Part shown: one piece after another, positions 61,571 to 64,000 of the stretch
How the letters are laid out: each line of letters begins with the position of its first letter
Numbering within the stretch: the stretch's first letter is position 1
Source of the DNA: Caldithrix abyssi DSM 13497
GTDB lineage: Bacteria; Calditrichota; Calditrichia; Calditrichales; Calditrichaceae
Reading direction: 5' to 3'
DNA: 64,000 nucleotides
NCBI RefSeq assembly: GCF_001886815.1
Contig: NZ_CP018099.1
Coordinates: forward strand, 3,656,501-3,720,500
Notes under the pieces: generated by a model
Told to the model about the DNA's origin: nothing
Databases searched by the model: none
Seen by the model: only the letters and a program-made list of their open reading frames with translations
Position numbers and translations under genes: made by a program

Positions 61571-61874
61571 ATAAACCTTCCAGATTCCGAGCACAGATAA
61601 AAGAAACATCTAAGAAAAAACCATTATTCCCAACTGATAAAAAAAATCACACAGAAATTAAAAAAAATGTCTTTTAAAGCGGATTCAATACTTAATCTCC
61701 ACAAACCATTGCTAATGCTTTTGTAGCAAATCAATACACTACAAACCAAAGTATGCAAATAACGCAAGTGCGTGTGCAGAATTTGCTCACATGACTTTTA
61801 AATCGACACTATTTTAGAATCAACTTAAAATCTTATTCTTGAAAATAAAGGAGTTACGAGCGCTTCTAACTTTA
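61571..61874. other. Divergent intergenic region between ctaB and the DUF5666 gene
   Basis: AT-rich, with no gene. An inverted repeat TTTGTAG (61720-61726) / CTACAAA (61739-61745) with a 12-bp centre could be a regulator site serving either gene. A GCAAGTGCGTGTGCAGAATTTGCTC stretch at about 61764-61789 could be an upstream activator site for the sigma-54 promoter, but that is a guess. Confidence 0.5.
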
Positions 61875-61890
61875 TGGCATGGCCTTTGCC
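61875..61890 (+). promoter_or_regulatory. Candidate sigma-54 (-24/-12) promoter
   Basis: TGGCATGGCCTTTGCC has GG and GC separated by exactly 10 bases and matches the TGGCAC-N5-TTGC consensus at nearly all key positions. It lies 51 bp before the ATG at 61941, giving a leader of about 38-40 nt that contains the AAGGAGGT ribosome site. Confidence 0.75.
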
Positions 61891-61940
61891 TGTTACAATG
61901 CAAAACCAAAAATGTTAAACCAATTAAAAGGAGGTCAATT

Positions 61941-64000
61941 ATGATCCAAACAAGTAACTACCGTGGATGGCTAAGAGGACTTTTCCTGCTCTTAGGGATT
62001 CTTCTCAGCTTTTCCCTCACCGCTCAGGCGCAGGACTATTATGTTATAGCGTCCCAACCGGATGCTGATAGTTCGGAATACTTTTATGAAGAAGGCGCCA
62101 CGCTTTACATGACCGTTTATTCCCAGAATCTTGATTTCAATAACATGAAAAAGATGAAATGGGAAATCGAGAAAGATATGGATTATGGGCATGAAGATGG
62201 TATGGAGGATGATTCTGGAATGGATTTCGAAGGCGTCTTCACCAACAATATGGATGGTTCTTTCAGCGCCTCTTTCGATCTTAGCCAACTGCCCATGGCT
62301 GGTCTGTGGAAATGGAAAGCGGAGCTTGAAGACGAGCACGGCAATGAGGTTAAATTTAAAGCCGCTTTTAGCTACATCAACCCGAGCGATGATTCGGTAC
62401 ATCAGTACCTGGAGTTGAAAGGTATCATTTCTGAAATTAACGGCGACACTCTATTTATTGGAGATTACGCTTTCGTTGTGGATTCAAACACTGTAATCAT
62501 TGGCCACGAAGACAACATGCTCAATTTTTCAGACCTTATGGTCGGCGATTATGTAGAAGTTGAAAGCCGTGGACTGTATGACAATGTTTACCTTGCCATC
62601 AAGATCGAACTGGAAGATAAAGATGATTATGAAGACGATGGCCATCATGAAATGGAATTCAAGGGAAAAATCGAATCTATTACAGACTCCTCTATCGTTG
62701 TGAATGGCAACCAGTTTAAGATTACTGCTCAAACCATAATCCGTAACCGTCATGAAATGACCATTCAGATCGGTGATCTGGCTGTGGGCATGTTTGTTGA
62801 AGTAAAAGCCAGGCTTATGAATCGAGAAATGATCGCCCTTAAAATTGAGATCGAAGATTATGATGATCACGCCTATAAGTTTGAAATTGAAGGTATGATC
62901 GATTCTTTAAATACGAATTATTTGATCATCGGCGGACAAAAAGTTTACTTCGATTCGACCACGGTTGTTAAGCTCAGCCACCACGACATGGGCAGCGTAA
63001 GCGATTTACAGGTAGGTCAATATGTAGAAGTTAAAGTCATATTAACGGCTGACGGCGCCTTATGGGCCATTAAAATTGAAATTGAAGATTCTGACAATTA
63101 CAGTCAGGAAATCAAGTTTAAAGGCGTAATTGATTCGGTTGGCGTTAACTTTTTGATTGTCTCCGACAGACTGGTTTACGTGGACGACAGCACAGAAATT
63201 TACTGGGCACACAATGTAAGCATGAGCTTTAGCGAACTGCAAAAAGGACTGGTTGTTAAAGTTGAAGGCATTCTGCAAAATGACGGCAGCATTCTGGCTC
63301 AAGAAATCAAAGTAAAAGAACTGTGGAATAATTACATAGAAGTTGAAGGCGTGGTAGAATCTATCGACGCTGATGGCTTTACCGTCCAGGGCGTTTACTT
63401 TTACGTGGATTCGACCACCCTGTTTTTCACCAGCCACTATCAGATTTTAACTTTCAACGACCTCAAAACAGGCGATTGGGTGGAAGTTAAAGCGCTTCCG
63501 ATGGCCGACGGTTCATTGGTGGCTCTTAAAGTTCACGTGGAAGATGGCGATAAAACGCACCTCAGCGTTACCGGTGAAATTCAATCCATCACCATGGATT
63601 CGATTCGTGTGAATAATCTGAACTTTGCCATTGACTCCAGCACCATCGTCTATGATTTGCAGGATGCTCAGGTTGATATCTCTGCGCTGAAGGTCGGTCA
63701 GATCGTTGAAGTAAAAGCATTGATTTTGCAAGACGGAACTTTCCAGGCCGTAAAGATCGAAATTGAATACGATCCCGACATGGTTTCTGTAACCAGTTCT
63801 CTGGGTGGAAAGACCGAATCCAGCATCATTATTCTTAACACGGAATACACTATTACCTCTAACACCGTCATTCTGGACAGCAGCTTTAATGTAATCGATT
63901 ACACCTCGCTGCAGCCAGGTGATGAGGTAACGGTTTGGGCCGTTTCCAGCTCGGGCGGCAATGAAGCGCTGCAAATTCAAACGCTTTCTACTTCAAGCGT
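61941..64000 (+). CDS. Large exported DUF5666-repeat protein (3' end outside window)
   Basis: At least 686 residues and still open at the window end. A signal peptide (about 1-30, LFLLLGILLSFSLTAQAQ) is followed by a Ig-like or FN3-like N-domain (about 32-150) rich in Met/Asp (NMKKMKWEIEKDMDYGHEDGMEDD). From about residue 157 there are seven tandem units of roughly 75 residues of the DUF5666 type. Each runs G-x-I-x-S-I, then a short strand pair, then V-D-S-T-T-x-I, then L-x-x-G-x-x-V-E-V-K and A-x-K-I-E-I-E-D. The units are strand-rich and probably form OB-like barrels. The function is unknown. An AAAGGAGGT ribosome site and a candidate sigma-54 promoter lie upstream. The very acidic linkers (EDKDDYEDDGHH) could bind cations. 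Confidence 0.85.
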   Translation, partial: MIQTSNYRGWLRGLFLLLGILLSFSLTAQAQDYYVIASQPDADSSEYFYEEGATLYMTVYSQNLDFNNMKKMKWEIEKDMDYGHEDGMEDDSGMDFEGVFTNNMDGSFSASFDLSQLPMAGLWKWKAELEDEHGNEVKFKAAFSYINPSDDSVHQYLELKGIISEINGDTLFIGDYAFVVDSNTVIIGHEDNMLNFSDLMVGDYVEVESRGLYDNVYLAIKIELEDKDDYEDDGHHEMEFKGKIESITDSSIVVNGNQFKITAQTIIRNRHEMTIQIGDLAVGMFVEVKARLMNREMIALKIEIEDYDDHAYKFEIEGMIDSLNTNYLIIGGQKVYFDSTTVVKLSHHDMGSVSDLQVGQYVEVKVILTADGALWAIKIEIEDSDNYSQEIKFKGVIDSVGVNFLIVSDRLVYVDDSTEIYWAHNVSMSFSELQKGLVVKVEGILQNDGSILAQEIKVKELWNNYIEVEGVVESIDADGFTVQGVYFYVDSTTLFFTSHYQILTFNDLKTGDWVEVKALPMADGSLVALKVHVEDGDKTHLSVTGEIQSITMDSIRVNNLNFAIDSSTIVYDLQDAQVDISALKVGQIVEVKALILQDGTFQAVKIEIEYDPDMVSVTSSLGGKTESSIIILNTEYTITSNTVILDSSFNVIDYTSLQPGDEVTVWAVSSSGGNEALQIQTLSTSS

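Noticed and set aside
61992-63980. Long minus-strand ORFs opposite the DUF5666 gene
   Set aside because: They mirror the repeated codon pattern of the plus-strand gene, which has a signal peptide, a ribosome site and a promoter.

Overview
The window looks like chromosomal DNA of a moderately AT-rich, respiring Gram-negative bacterium of the Fibrobacterota-Chlorobiota-Bacteroidota (FCB) side. Supporting signs are a C-terminal type IX-style (FlgD-like) sorting domain on a secreted protein, a complete alternative complex III plus caa3-type oxidase cluster, a GSCFA protein, a DPP-IV-like S9 peptidase, and many dispersed palindromic intergenic repeats. A Calditrichota (Caldithrix-like) origin fits best, but that is my inference and no marker gene here proves it.

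Layout. 1-2.6 kb: the 3' part of an IS1182-type element and repeat-rich, gene-free DNA. 2.6-12.3 kb: a flavin-reductase / saccharopine-dehydrogenase-like pair, a nuclease-like/beta-barrel fusion protein, a secreted DPP-IV-like peptidase and a coupled pair ending in a secreted M23 protein with a sorting tail. 12.3-17.7 kb: a 146-bp MITE, pepD, then an IS1380-type element split by an ISL3-type element. 17.7-20.8 kb: glgX and a GSCFA protein. 20.8-24.3 kb: seven copies of a ~274-bp unit made of several hairpins, with an AAA/DUF4143 ATPase gene lodged between copies five and six. 24.4-28.1 kb: rsmE, a HIT protein, a HAD hydrolase, a second copy of the ISL3 element and a bactofilin-like lipoprotein. 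28.2-34.7 kb: an Rrf2 regulator followed by cydA-cydB and cydD-cydC. 34.7-41.7 kb: a two-component system, a tyrosine autokinase/SLBB pair for polysaccharide export, a class V aminotransferase and a cupin. 41.9-43.3 kb: a GIY-YIG ORF, tRNA-Ser(CGA), a tandem array of eight tRNA-Ser 5' halves, and tRNA-Ser(GGA). 43.4-45.7 kb: a CDF metal exporter and an M24 aminopeptidase. 46.1-61.6 kb: a respiratory cluster on the minus strand (ctaB, actABCDEF, a small membrane protein, Sco, coxII, coxI, coxIII, coxIV, then ctaA, a second Sco and DUF420). 61.9 kb to the end: a large exported DUF5666-repeat protein behind a candidate sigma-54 promoter, running off the window.

How it fits together. The organism appears to have a branched respiratory chain. 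Quinol passes through alternative complex III to a haem-A caa3 oxidase, with haem made by CtaB and CtaA and copper delivered by Sco proteins. A cytochrome bd oxidase with its CydDC exporter sits behind an Rrf2 protein that keeps three cysteines able to hold an Fe-S cluster. The other theme is repeat and transposon activity: insertion sequences with intact target duplications, a MITE, a long hairpin-unit array, and an unusual array of tRNA-Ser 5' halves. Each half in that array carries a 20-nt insertion with a palindrome like those in the 21-24 kb repeats. It is the most unusual structure in the window.
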